From JAFGSG01 sp964626055 (GTDB taxonomy: Bacteria; Spirochaetota; UBA4802; JAFGDQ01), in contig CAZVDF010000015.1 in NCBI GenBank assembly GCA_964626055.1, positions 1-63,937 of the forward strand: DNA of 63,937 nt. The letters run 5' to 3'. The notes beneath the pieces are model-generated. The model had not been told where the DNA came from. It was given only the letters and a program-made list of their open reading frames with translations, and ran no database searches. Positions 25,641 through 34,803 of the stretch are shown here, piece by piece (within the stretch, counting starts at the first letter, position 1; every line of letters begins with the position of its first letter). Position numbers and translations under genes: made by a program.

Positions 25641-28355
25641 ATGAATAAAAAGTTTATATGGTTCCTGGGGATATTTATAGTAATATATTTTTTAATGCAA
25701 ATGATTTCGAATTTTTATCTCGATTTTGAATGGTTCAAGATCAAGGACGGATTAAATATCTTCTGGACCCTCATGTTCACGAAATTCAACGTTACTGTCT
25801 TATTCTCACTGGTTTTTATTATAATGTTCTTTCTAAATTTCCTCTTGATAAGGATTCTCGGCGGCAAAGGCCGGATATTTACCAATAATATCCTCGACAG
25901 GATCACTCTTCCCATTTTCGGATCCACCAGAAAAGCGCTGTATGCCTTTATAATAACGGGTGTAATAATACTGGGATTCATTATGGGCGCCGGTGCCGGA
26001 GCATACTGGAAAGAGTATCTGATTTATTTTAACTCGGTCCCTTTCACGGGATTTCCCGCAGACCCGATATTCAATAAAGACATCGGATTTTATGTGTTCT
26101 CCCTTCCGTATTATGAATTTCTTTACGGATGGACGATGACATCGCTTGTGATCATTACGATTTTTTCCGCTATATTCCACCTGCTTAACGGCGGCATACT
26201 GTTCCGGGACAGGCTCGATTTCTCCCTGTTCTCGCGGGTGCATCTATCAATATTGCTTTCACTCATCGTGCTTCTTTTCGGCTTAAGCTACAGGATTGAC
26301 GCATACGGACTGCTTTTTTCACAGAGAGGCAAATTTTACGGAGCAGGGTATACTGCCGTTAACGCCGAATTGGTTGCATATGACGTATGCATGATTATTT
26401 CTTTTATCGCAGCCGCCCTTTTACTATTCAATATATTCAAAAAAAGCTTTAAACTCCCGTTATTCGTTCTGATCACGCTTATACCCGTATATATTATCCT
26501 GGGCGCCATTTATCCCTCCATACAGCAAAGATTTTTTGTCGAACCGAATGAACTGGACATGGAGAGGCCGTACATTGAGAACAATATAAAGCTGACGCGG
26601 ATCGCATACGGCATTGAAAAAACGGCGTTGAAACAATTCGCAAATAATTCCAATATCACTTACAGGGATATAGCGAAGAACAGGAACACTCTGAACAACA
26701 TAAGGATCTGGGACTGGCGTCCTTTAAAACAGACTTATAAGCAGTTGCAGGAACTGAAGCCGTATTATCAGTTTAACGATGTCGATATAGACAGGTACAT
26801 CATTGACGGCAACAAGACTGCGGTAAATCTGTCGGCCAGAGAGCTTGCGATCGATAAGCTTTCAAAAAACAGTCGGACATGGCTGAACAGCCATCTCATA
26901 TACACCCACGGATACGGAGCAATTCTCAGCAGGGTCGACAGAGCCACTCCCGAAGGTCTGCCGGAAATGCTCATTTACGATATACCGCCAAAAACGAAGA
27001 TCCAGCTGGAGATTAAAGAGCCGCGTATATATTACGGAGAACATGATAATCCTTATGTAATAACGAACACGAATATCACCCCCGGCGAGTTCGACTATCC
27101 TTACGGCGATCAGAACAAATACACCAGATACAAAGGCACGGGCGGCGTAGTTCTGGATTCTTTTTTAAAACGGATTTTATTTTCGATATCCTTTAAAGAT
27201 ATAAATATCCTGATTTCGAGTAATATAAACAAAGAGAGCAGAATATTATATACTCAAAATATTAAAGAAATGGTAAAGAAACTCACTCCTTTCCTGGAGT
27301 TCGATAACGATCCGTATCTCGTGCTTGCCGACGGAAGGCTTTTCTGGCTAATAGACGCTTACACGATAAGCGATAAATTCCCGTACTCTATGCCCATAAA
27401 TACATCTTCCGGCAAGATCAACTACATCAGGAATTCCGTTAAAGTTGCGATCGATGCGTACAACGGCACAATGGACTATTACGTGGCGGACGACAAAGAC
27501 CCGATCATAAAAACATACGCCAATATTTTCAAGGGGCTGTTCAGGCAATTAAAAGAAATGCCGGAATATCTCTATTCCCATATACGTTATCCGGACTCGC
27601 TTTTTAATATTCAGTCCCATATTTTTCTCCGATACCACATGACGGATATAAACGTATTTTATAATAACGAAGACACATGGGATATCCCGAAACAGGTTTA
27701 TGACAATAAAGCAGAGCCCATTCAAAGCTATTATCTCGTTACGACCCTGCCGGGAGAAAACAGTAGCGAATTTATTTTAATAAGGCCGTTTACGCCGATA
27801 AATAAAGACAACATGATAGCCTTTCTGGTGGCGAAATGCGATCCGCCCAACTACGGCAACATGACGCTCTACGCATTGCCGAAAGAAAAATTAAGCTACG
27901 GCCCCATGCAGATAGACGCGAGGATAGACCAGGACCCGGAAATATCCAAGCAGCTGACATTATGGACACAGAAAGGTTCCGGCGTAATAAGAGGTAACAT
28001 GCTGGTAATCCCGGTGGAGGAATCGCTGCTTTTTATTGAACCTCTGTATCTCAAAGCCGAAGCAAGCGAAATACCAGAGCTAAAACGCGTTATTGTATCT
28101 TTCGCGGATAAGATCATTATGGAAGACAATTTAAGGACCGCGCTTGAAAAGATATTCCTTCACGGCAGGTATATAAACGAATCGCTCGCCATGGAGAAGG
28201 ACATTGAGGCAAAGCTCAGGGATTACGCGGGCAAAGCTTATATGTACTTTCTCCGCGCGGAAGAGTATCAAAGGAACGGAAACTGGGCCGGATACGGCGA
28301 GGAGATAAACCACATGAGGGAAATACTCAAGATCATGAAGGATATACAGAAATGA
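25641..28355 (+). CDS. UPF0182 family integral membrane protein
   Basis: A 904-residue protein of the UPF0182 family (COG1615). About seven transmembrane helices lie in the first 300 residues, followed by a large soluble domain. Recognisable family stretches include DFEWF, KDIGFYVFSLP, RPYIENNIKLTR, RIWDWRPL and TTLPGE. The length matches the family (900-1000). The function of the family is unknown, though it is widespread in actinobacteria, cyanobacteria and others. It is a single gene, with element B1 just past its 3' end, convergent with the helicase gene. Confidence 0.92.
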   Translation: MNKKFIWFLGIFIVIYFLMQMISNFYLDFEWFKIKDGLNIFWTLMFTKFNVTVLFSLVFIIMFFLNFLLIRILGGKGRIFTNNILDRITLPIFGSTRKALYAFIITGVIILGFIMGAGAGAYWKEYLIYFNSVPFTGFPADPIFNKDIGFYVFSLPYYEFLYGWTMTSLVIITIFSAIFHLLNGGILFRDRLDFSLFSRVHLSILLSLIVLLFGLSYRIDAYGLLFSQRGKFYGAGYTAVNAELVAYDVCMIISFIAAALLLFNIFKKSFKLPLFVLITLIPVYIILGAIYPSIQQRFFVEPNELDMERPYIENNIKLTRIAYGIEKTALKQFANNSNITYRDIAKNRNTLNNIRIWDWRPLKQTYKQLQELKPYYQFNDVDIDRYIIDGNKTAVNLSARELAIDKLSKNSRTWLNSHLIYTHGYGAILSRVDRATPEGLPEMLIYDIPPKTKIQLEIKEPRIYYGEHDNPYVITNTNITPGEFDYPYGDQNKYTRYKGTGGVVLDSFLKRILFSISFKDINILISSNINKESRILYTQNIKEMVKKLTPFLEFDNDPYLVLADGRLFWLIDAYTISDKFPYSMPINTSSGKINYIRNSVKVAIDAYNGTMDYYVADDKDPIIKTYANIFKGLFRQLKEMPEYLYSHIRYPDSLFNIQSHIFLRYHMTDINVFYNNEDTWDIPKQVYDNKAEPIQSYYLVTTLPGENSSEFILIRPFTPINKDNMIAFLVAKCDPPNYGNMTLYALPKEKLSYGPMQIDARIDQDPEISKQLTLWTQKGSGVIRGNMLVIPVEESLLFIEPLYLKAEASEIPELKRVIVSFADKIIMEDNLRTALEKIFLHGRYINESLAMEKDIEAKLRDYAGKAYMYFLRAEEYQRNGNWAGYGEEINHMREILKIMKDIQK

Positions 28356-28431
28356 CTACCGTTTCTTTCAATAAGGCAGAAGCTAGATAAGTTATTTTAA
28401 CTGATTTTTAAGCAGTTTATTTTTACACTAT

Positions 28432-28549
28432 CGACAGAATGATCAGTTCTAAATCAATTTTCCGCCTCAAATACCCCCTCCATGGACTCTTCGGCGGTCG
28501 TCAACATCCATGTTGCCTTAAAATTGATTTAGAACTGATCATTCTGTCG
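28432..28549. repeat. Family B palindromic element, copy B1
   Basis: An element of 118 bp with perfect 30-bp inverted arms (28432-28461 and 28520-28549), including GAATGATCAGTTCTAAATC. The 58-bp core contains CCGCC/GGCGG and CAACAT-CC-ATGTTG stems. It lies between the convergent UPF0182 and helicase genes and could act as a terminator for both. Copy B2 at 31782 has an almost identical core but different, equally perfect arms. Confidence 0.92.
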
Positions 28550-28589
28550 TAAATATTTATATTTTAAAGATAGGTTTTTTATATTCCCT

Positions 28590-29930
28590 CTAATCCCCCG
28601 CAAGTCCGAGTTCGTCCGCAAAGAGAGACAGCTCACCATTAGCCGGTTTATGATGCACAATGTATAGATTATCCCTTGCCCTTGTCATCGCAACGTAAAG
28701 AAGCCTTCTTTCTTCTTCTATATCGCCGGACGCATCGGGAATAATATCATCCGAAACGCCGGCAATTATTACGCTGTCGAATTCAAGACCTTTGGATGAA
28801 TGCATGGTCATGAATTTCATCGGATCGCCCGGAGGGACTGCTTCTCCCAGCTGCGTTCTTAAATAATCTCCCTGCCAGTTATTTCTGTAAAGCAGCGCCG
28901 TATCGCTTATATTTTTTCTTTTTTGATCATAAAGAATATTGCGGATCACGCCGGCTTCTTCATCCATGTTATTCACGCAAAAACTTTTAACGATCCCGCC
29001 TTTGCCTCTCACGGCTTTTAACTTTTTACCGGTCCGGTATTTGTTATTTTTAATGAATTTATTGGAAAGTTTAATTATCTCTTTTTTCGAACGGTAATTC
29101 GCGTTCAGCTTAAAAATCGCGGCGCCCGGAAAATATTTTTTAAGATTAATTGTATAATCAATCCTGGATCCGCGGAATCCGTAGATGGACTGCCAGTCGT
29201 CCCCGACTAAAAATAGATTCGGCGTATTCCCGTTAAGTATCAGCTTTATCAGTTTTAAATTCTGTTCGGATGTATCCTGAAATTCGTCAATAAGTATGTA
29301 TTTAAATCTATTGACAGTCTGCTCCCGTATCGAAGCGTTATCTGACAGCATATCGATCGCGAACCGGATCATATCGTCAAAATCAATCAGGTTGTCCGAA
29401 ATCTTATATGACGCGAATTTTTGTTTAAAATCCTCAAGAGCTTTTATAATGCCGAGGCTGTTCAGTTTTTTCAAGGTTCGAGCATCGAATCTCCTGCCGG
29501 GTAATCCCGAAATAACATCAACCGGCATTCCCAGGAAATGCTCTTTCATGCTCAGAAGCAGTTCTTTTTGAATCCTTATTCTATCCTGTTCCCCCAGAAC
29601 ATCCGGGAAAGAGCTGAAACCGTTTGAAGAAAAAAATAATCCGGAATTATCCTTGAGTAAACCCAAACAGAAAGAATGGAATGTGCCCGAATTGATTTCG
29701 TCGGCATTTATTTTTATCCCCGAACAAATCCTCTCCTTAATCTCCAGAGCCGCGTTGTTGCTGAAAGTAAGAATTAATATTTCTTCCGGTTTTGCCAGTC
29801 CGTTGTTAATTACGTTTTTGACTTTCTCAATTAAAGTCATGGTTTTCCCCGTACCGGCGCCTGCGATGACAAGACTTATACCGCCGGAAGGCAGAGAGGC
29901 AAGATATTGCTGTTTGTTGAGTGAAGGCAT
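28590..29930 (-). CDS. Short UvrD/Rep-like superfamily 1 helicase
   Basis: A 446-residue ATP-dependent 3'-5' helicase. The Q motif NKQQYLA, Walker A GAGTGKT (about 24-30), motif II LIDEFQDTS, motif III GDDWQSIYGFRG, motif V TMHSSKGLEFD and motif VI YVAMTRARDNLY are all present. It is about 250 residues shorter than UvrD or PcrA, and the regions that form domains 1B and 2B appear reduced. The catalytic call is sure. Whether it repairs DNA, restarts forks or works with a partner is not visible. The surroundings (UPF0182, queH) do not help. Confidence 0.92.
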   Translation of the reverse strand: MPSLNKQQYLASLPSGGISLVIAGAGTGKTMTLIEKVKNVINNGLAKPEEILILTFSNNAALEIKERICSGIKINADEINSGTFHSFCLGLLKDNSGLFFSSNGFSSFPDVLGEQDRIRIQKELLLSMKEHFLGMPVDVISGLPGRRFDARTLKKLNSLGIIKALEDFKQKFASYKISDNLIDFDDMIRFAIDMLSDNASIREQTVNRFKYILIDEFQDTSEQNLKLIKLILNGNTPNLFLVGDDWQSIYGFRGSRIDYTINLKKYFPGAAIFKLNANYRSKKEIIKLSNKFIKNNKYRTGKKLKAVRGKGGIVKSFCVNNMDEEAGVIRNILYDQKRKNISDTALLYRNNWQGDYLRTQLGEAVPPGDPMKFMTMHSSKGLEFDSVIIAGVSDDIIPDASGDIEEERRLLYVAMTRARDNLYIVHHKPANGELSLFADELGLAGD

Positions 29931-30057
29931 TATTTCCGAATTGGCTTAATGATCTATGCCGGAAGATGATTCATTAATCAGCATCCAGTGAAATAGAATC
30001 TGAAACTCTTTCTATATATTATTCAAGACTCGGCCTAAAAACCCAAAGAGCAGAATG

Positions 30058-30648
30058 CTATTTCCGGATTTCAGGACGAATTTCCAGCAATTTTTTATAC
30101 CAGAGCGAATTTTTATCTCTTTCCAGTTTTGAATATACGCATCCGCAGTAATTCTGCCTGTAAAATCCGTGAGCTCTCGAAAGCTCGAGGGATTTTTTAA
30201 AGCCGTCATTTTTCTTAAAATCGGCCTCGATAAATTCAATCCCGAATTCCCCGGCAAGTTTTTTCCCGATGTCATTGATCATATCCGCATCCTTGTGCGG
30301 GCTTATCGAAAGAGTGGTAGCTACTATATTTATATTATTGGCCGCCGCGCACTCGAATGACTTTCTTAAACGGATTTCATAGCAAACCCGGCATCTCTCG
30401 GATCTCTCGCCTGAAAATCTGTGTTCTTTGACCATGCCGGTCCAGCGTCCGGGATCGTACTCTCCTTCGATTAATGTGATTTTTTTCAAATCGCAGAAAT
30501 TTCTGAGCTCTTCGAGTCTTTTCTTATATTCTTTCATAGGAGCTATATTAGGATTATAAAAAAGTGAGGTAATCGCATATTCCGGCTCCAGCAGCTCGAA
30601 AACATAGCCGGAACAGGGAGCGCAGCAGGAATGCAGCAGTATTTTCAT
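30058..30648 (-). CDS. queH: Epoxyqueuosine reductase QueH
   Basis: QueH reduces epoxyqueuosine to queuosine in tRNA, the last step of queuosine synthesis, and is the non-cobalamin alternative to QueG. The cysteine pattern is complete: HSCCAPCSG at residues 6-14, RCRVCYE in the middle and NYCGCVYS late, with YNPNIAP between. The length (196) fits. Its ATG overlaps the stop of the upstream 117-residue gene (ATGA), so the two are translationally coupled. Confidence 0.95.
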   Translation of the reverse strand: MKILLHSCCAPCSGYVFELLEPEYAITSLFYNPNIAPMKEYKKRLEELRNFCDLKKITLIEGEYDPGRWTGMVKEHRFSGERSERCRVCYEIRLRKSFECAAANNINIVATTLSISPHKDADMINDIGKKLAGEFGIEFIEADFKKNDGFKKSLELSRAHGFYRQNYCGCVYSKLERDKNSLWYKKLLEIRPEIRK

Positions 30649-30998
30649 TTCAGGAACTTGGAAATAAATTTATTGAGCCTCTTTGATTTGTCCGGGTTGG
30701 TCTGCGAATCAAGCCAGGCTATAAGATCGGTGCTTACTCCCTTCGGAGAATCATATTCATGATGAATTATATAATTTGCTATAACATATTTCATCCGGTT
30801 GAAAATCGATTCCGCCCTGCCCAGCTCGCACGGCGACGGCCCCAGCATTTCAGCTATTTTTACGATTATATCGTGCTTGTTTATTTCCATCAATTCTTTT
30901 CGATACATATCGCCGAAGATACATTTGCATAAAAGTACGTTTTCATCGTAATCCGCCTGGCCGGGGGTTTTATTCTCATTATGTGTATTTAATTTCAT
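30645..30998 (-). CDS. Hypothetical protein coupled to queH
   Basis: A 117-residue soluble, mostly helical protein that I do not recognise. It contains CKCIFGDMYRKELMEI, HHEYDSPKG and a basic C-terminus SKRLNKFISKFLK. There is no signal peptide or membrane segment. The stop overlaps the queH start by four bases, the usual sign of co-translation, so it is a real gene and possibly related to tRNA modification. That link rests only on position. Confidence 0.7.
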   Translation of the reverse strand: MKLNTHNENKTPGQADYDENVLLCKCIFGDMYRKELMEINKHDIIVKIAEMLGPSPCELGRAESIFNRMKYVIANYIIHHEYDSPKGVSTDLIAWLDSQTNPDKSKRLNKFISKFLK

Positions 30999-31061
30999 AT
31001 ATGGATGATACCCTTTTTTGAAATAATTTCAGCTTTGTTCAGGGACCGCTAATTTACAGGA

Positions 31062-31096
31062 AATATCCCTCCCCGCCTGAGGCGGGGAGGGATATT
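31062..31096. terminator. Strong perfect hairpin
   Basis: AATATCCCTCCCCGCC and its exact complement flank a TGA loop, giving a 16-bp GC-rich stem. There is no long T run after it on either strand. It lies in the 308-bp divergent gap between the 117-residue gene and the small Sm-like gene. The rest of that gap (31097-31306) is AT-rich, with a TATAAT at 31147 but no matching -35. Confidence 0.6.
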
Positions 31097-31306
31097 CAGG
31101 AGTCATTCGTTCAAATGCTTTGAGTTATGCAATAGTTAAAATACTTTATAATGTATTTCATTTTAAAATAAACAAATTGCATATCAATGTCAAATAAAGA
31201 CATGAAATATTTTAAAAATATTCTATAATATTTTTTCTAGTTTCCGATAAATAATATGAGACATAAAGTAATCCATTACAAATAACTTCAATAAAATAAG
31301 GTAATT

Positions 31307-31522
31307 ATGCAGAACAGAAGAAACAGCTTCAAATCGCTCTTAAACAAATATCTGGAAATAAAAGGCCTGGATATTATTGTATTGCTCGATAACGGCAAGG
31401 AAATTGAAATTCATAAAAACAGGAAGCTCGTAAAAAATGAAATTGTTTACATGGATAAACATAACAGGGAACTTCGTATCCCGATCGGGAAAATAAAATC
31501 CATAGATCTTTATGCTGCTTAA
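31307..31522 (+). CDS. Small Sm-like (?) hypothetical protein
   Basis: A 71-residue protein with a basic helix-like N-terminus (NRRNSFKSLLNKYL) followed by a run of short predicted strands: DIIVLLDNG, KEIEIHK, EIVYMDK, RELRIPIGKIKSIDL. The order helix then five strands, with a G in the second strand and a final 'I..IKSID', is reminiscent of Sm/Hfq-type barrels, but it lacks a clear Hfq YKHA motif. AAGG precedes the ATG. It stands alone before element B2. The fold idea is a guess from pattern only. Confidence 0.6.
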   Translation: MQNRRNSFKSLLNKYLEIKGLDIIVLLDNGKEIEIHKNRKLVKNEIVYMDKHNRELRIPIGKIKSIDLYAA

Positions 31523-31781
31523 ACACCGACAGCCATGCTTTATCTATTCAAATTTGACCGGCTTGAGTATTTTTAAATTATTGGGGAAACAATCTGTATA
31601 TTAGCCCTGAATTTAATTACGGCTGAACTTAAAATAGGCAACAAATTAATACGATGACGTTATAAATTTTTTTAAGACGATTATTAGATAACCGCCTTTT
31701 TAATCCCTCTTAATCCCATAGCAACAAAGTATTAAGTAACTCAAGTTGACTGACTTTTATTACACTATTTCTTAATACTAT

Positions 31782-31899
31782 CGATAGAATGATCAGATTA
31801 TGATCAATTTTCCGCCTCAAATACCCCATCCGTGGACTCTTCGGCGGTCGGCAACATCCATGTTGCCTTAAAATTGATCATAATCTGATCATTCTATCG
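31782..31899. repeat. Family B palindromic element, copy B2
   Basis: This copy has 118 bp, the same length as B1, with perfect 30-bp inverted arms. The arm holds GAATGATCAGATTATGATC where B1 has GAATGATCAGTTCTAAATC, and the partner arm changes to match. The 58-bp core differs from B1 at only three positions. It is in the 606-bp gap before gspC, of which the remaining sequence is AT-rich with no gene seen. Confidence 0.92.
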
Positions 31900-31938
31900 C
31901 AAATGTTTATAAAAAAATCAGTCAAGATGAGTAAGTAA

Positions 31939-31968
31939 TTGACATTAAAAAAATCAATAAAATATATT
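31939..31968 (+). promoter_or_regulatory. Sigma-70-type promoter for the type II secretion operon
   Basis: TTGACA (31939-31944), an 18-base spacer and TATATT (31963-31968) form a good housekeeping-type promoter. It lies about 160 bp upstream of the gspC start, just after element B2, and no other gene intervenes. A second TTGACT begins at 31967 without a clear -10. Confidence 0.55.
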
Positions 31969-32128
31969 GACTATTTAGAATTTTTCGCTTACAAGAGTCA
32001 TATTTCTCATATATATTATAATATTGCTTGATTAAGCACCGGTGAATAACCTGGCTTTACAAAATAAAATCTCGTTGCTATTCATCAGAAAATTTACTGG
32101 ATATACCCAATAAGCTACGGAAATACAA

Positions 32129-32992
32129 TTGTTTATTCAAAATATAAGATATCATGTGATCAATACAGGCGCAGTGATTTTATTCTCGACGATCGCTGCG
32201 CTCAGCGTCAATCAATTCATAAGACTCAGTATCAGTCCCGCATACTCTTTTTTACCGGAAAAAGAAAAATATACCTCCCCGCAGTCCGTAAAAAAAAGTT
32301 TCAACGATTATAAAGCAATTCTTGACTCAAACTTTTTTAAACTGGCAATCGAAACGGATGCTTCAAAGGACCCCGGGAATTCAGCCGTGCCGTCGGTCAG
32401 CGATTTAAGCGACCTGCAGCTTCTGGGCACCATTTCAGGCCCTTCCAGCATAGCCAGAACCCTTATAAAAAAGAAACAGGAAAAAGACGCACAGATCTTT
32501 AAACTATGGGAGGTTGTTCACGGATATAAACTTGTGCGGATCGATAATGCGAAGATTTATTTAAAAAAAGATAAAACCGTTTTAACTCTCGACATGTATC
32601 CCAAAGACGACAAAACTCAACAAAACGCATCGGCCACCGGCGCCGGGAACAGAAACATAGGGGCAAGGACCGTTCAGTCATTAAGCAGATCCGAAATTCA
32701 GCAGAAACTTTTAAATAATGTCGATAATGCGCTGGAAGGACTACAGGCCGGGCCTAACAGAGTAGACGGCAGGATTGACGGCTACAGGCTTGCCAGGGTA
32801 AGCCCCAACAACTTTCTGTATAAACTGGGTGCAAGAAGCGGAGATATTGCGAAACGAATAAACGGCCATCCCATTGACAGCACTGAAAAACTGCTCGGGT
32901 TATGGCAGTCGATTCAGGGCGAATCTAAAATCACGATAGATATTGAAAGGGGCGGCAGGGTCCAGACCTTTGAGTTTAATGTGACCGATTGA
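32129..32992 (+). CDS. gspC: Type II secretion protein GspC
   Basis: GspC links the inner-membrane platform to the secretin. The 287-residue protein has one N-terminal membrane segment (about 12-30), an HR domain (about 90-155, LQLLGTISGPS) that contacts the secretin, and a C-terminal PDZ domain (about 205-287, LARVSPNNFLYKLGARSGD). The start is TTG, with GGAAA six bases before it; no in-frame ATG lies nearby. It is the first gene of the gspC-N operon, 13 bp before gspD. Confidence 0.9.
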   Translation: MFIQNIRYHVINTGAVILFSTIAALSVNQFIRLSISPAYSFLPEKEKYTSPQSVKKSFNDYKAILDSNFFKLAIETDASKDPGNSAVPSVSDLSDLQLLGTISGPSSIARTLIKKKQEKDAQIFKLWEVVHGYKLVRIDNAKIYLKKDKTVLTLDMYPKDDKTQQNASATGAGNRNIGARTVQSLSRSEIQQKLLNNVDNALEGLQAGPNRVDGRIDGYRLARVSPNNFLYKLGARSGDIAKRINGHPIDSTEKLLGLWQSIQGESKITIDIERGGRVQTFEFNVTD

Positions 32993-33005
32993 AGGTAACT
33001 AATTA

Positions 33006-34796
33006 ATGAAGAAAATAAAATTACTCAGTATTCTTTTATTTATAATTCTTATGCTGGCGGCTTTATATACGCAAATAATTCCCGAGAATAATAATTATTT
33101 ACCTAAAAAAATATTCAAAGAAGTATATGCGGCAGATACAAAGTATTTTACGCTGAATTTTAAGGATGTGGATATTGTCGAATTCCTGAACATGATGAGC
33201 CAGCTTATCGGAAAAAATATTATTGTTGACGACAAGGTGCGCGGGAAAATAACGATAAGCTCGGTAAAAAAATTTCCGGTATCGCATGCCTACCAGATAC
33301 TCATGTCAATACTGGAAGTAAAAGGGCTCGCCGCCGTTGAAACTCCGACATTAATAAAAATTGTCCCGGTTAAGGAAGCAATTAAAAAGAACGCGGAAAT
33401 CGTCATAGACGGCAAGAAACACGTCGTTAAAACCGAAGAAGAAAAAACTATAACATATCTTCTTACAATAAAATACGTGGATGCCAATGAGATCGCCAAT
33501 GCGCTCAGATCCTTAAAATCGAACGATGTCGATATTGTGGTATACCCGGTATTGAACGTGATTATATTAAGCGGGGTATCTTCGCAGATCGACGGGCTGA
33601 TTAAAATAGCGCAGGAACTCGATAAAGAGATCAAGGAGAAGAAAGAAGAAGACAAGGTCTCAAGCGGCAATATACACGTCGTTCATCTCGAGAACGCGGA
33701 CGCCGAACAGCTGGCTACAGTTCTGTCCAGGATACCGTTTTCGGAAAACGCAAAAATCTCCCAGCCCTCGGCCTCGCCCGTAACGACACCGGGACCTGCG
33801 CCGGCTGTAAGGCCTTCGACAAGGGCACAGCGGACAACGCAGACGCAAAGAACTACAGGAGCCCAGTTGAGCACCAAGCTTTCGATTATAGCAAATAAAG
33901 AAACCAACTCTATCATTATATACGCAACGCCCGAAGAGTTCAAAGAGATATTCCGCATAATTAAAGAGCTCGACATCGTAAGAGAACAGGTCCTGATCGA
34001 AGCGCTTATTGTTGAGATCTCGGCTGATAAGGCATGGACGTTCGGGATTGACTGGATGATAGGAGGCACGTCCGGCGGCAACTCATTCGGGGGTTCATCC
34101 ATTATGGGTAACCCGCCTAACTTTAACGCCAATAAAGATTACATGCCGTCAGGCAAGACAAGCGCGCTGCCTTTAAGCCAGGGTTTTCAGGTAGGATTTT
34201 TAAGCGGCAAAGACAGTCTCGGATTCGCACTTTTAAGTCTTTCCGAAACGGATAAAAATTTCAATGTCCTGTCAACCCCGCAGCTGCTTACAGTCGATAA
34301 TCATGAGGCGGAGCTCAACATAGGGAATGAAATACCTGTCACCGCAAACACCAGGATATCGGATACCGGAACGCAATTCTCAACCTACGAATATAAATCG
34401 GTCGGGATAAAATTAAAAATAACCCCGCACATAACAAAATCATCCGCCATAACGCTCGATCTTTACCAGGAAGCGAATGATGTTCTGGGCGCCACAACTT
34501 CGGCCACGCTCCCGACCCTGACCAAGCGAGACATTCAGACAAAAGTTACGGTTTTTGACGGCAAGACGGTGGTGATCGGAGGGCTTATAAAGAACAATAA
34601 AAGCGTTGAAGAAACAAAAATCCCGCTGCTCGGGGACATCCCGATCCTGGGCTGGCTCTTCAAAAGACAGAGCGTATCTTACAATAAAACCAATCTGCTT
34701 GTATTTATCACGCCTCATATAGTCACGAAAGGAGAACGGATAGACGCCATAACTGAACAGAAACGGGAAGAAATGAAAAAAAGTAAGATCAAATAA
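33006..34796 (+). CDS. gspD: Type II secretion secretin GspD
   Basis: GspD forms the outer-membrane pore. A signal peptide (1-40) is followed by the N0 domain (YFTLNFKDVDIVEFL), N1-N3 repeats and the secretin core, ending with the conserved VPLLGDIPILGWLF-type motif (as IPLLGDIPILGWLFK). The N3 region carries a Thr/Pro/Ala-rich insert at about 255-295. There is no long C-terminal S-domain, so pilotin binding is not evident. The 596-residue length is normal. It lies 7 bp before gspE. Confidence 0.95.
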   Translation: MKKIKLLSILLFIILMLAALYTQIIPENNNYLPKKIFKEVYAADTKYFTLNFKDVDIVEFLNMMSQLIGKNIIVDDKVRGKITISSVKKFPVSHAYQILMSILEVKGLAAVETPTLIKIVPVKEAIKKNAEIVIDGKKHVVKTEEEKTITYLLTIKYVDANEIANALRSLKSNDVDIVVYPVLNVIILSGVSSQIDGLIKIAQELDKEIKEKKEEDKVSSGNIHVVHLENADAEQLATVLSRIPFSENAKISQPSASPVTTPGPAPAVRPSTRAQRTTQTQRTTGAQLSTKLSIIANKETNSIIIYATPEEFKEIFRIIKELDIVREQVLIEALIVEISADKAWTFGIDWMIGGTSGGNSFGGSSIMGNPPNFNANKDYMPSGKTSALPLSQGFQVGFLSGKDSLGFALLSLSETDKNFNVLSTPQLLTVDNHEAELNIGNEIPVTANTRISDTGTQFSTYEYKSVGIKLKITPHITKSSAITLDLYQEANDVLGATTSATLPTLTKRDIQTKVTVFDGKTVVIGGLIKNNKSVEETKIPLLGDIPILGWLFKRQSVSYNKTNLLVFITPHIVTKGERIDAITEQKREEMKKSKIK

Positions 34797-34803
34797 AAGT
34801 ATT

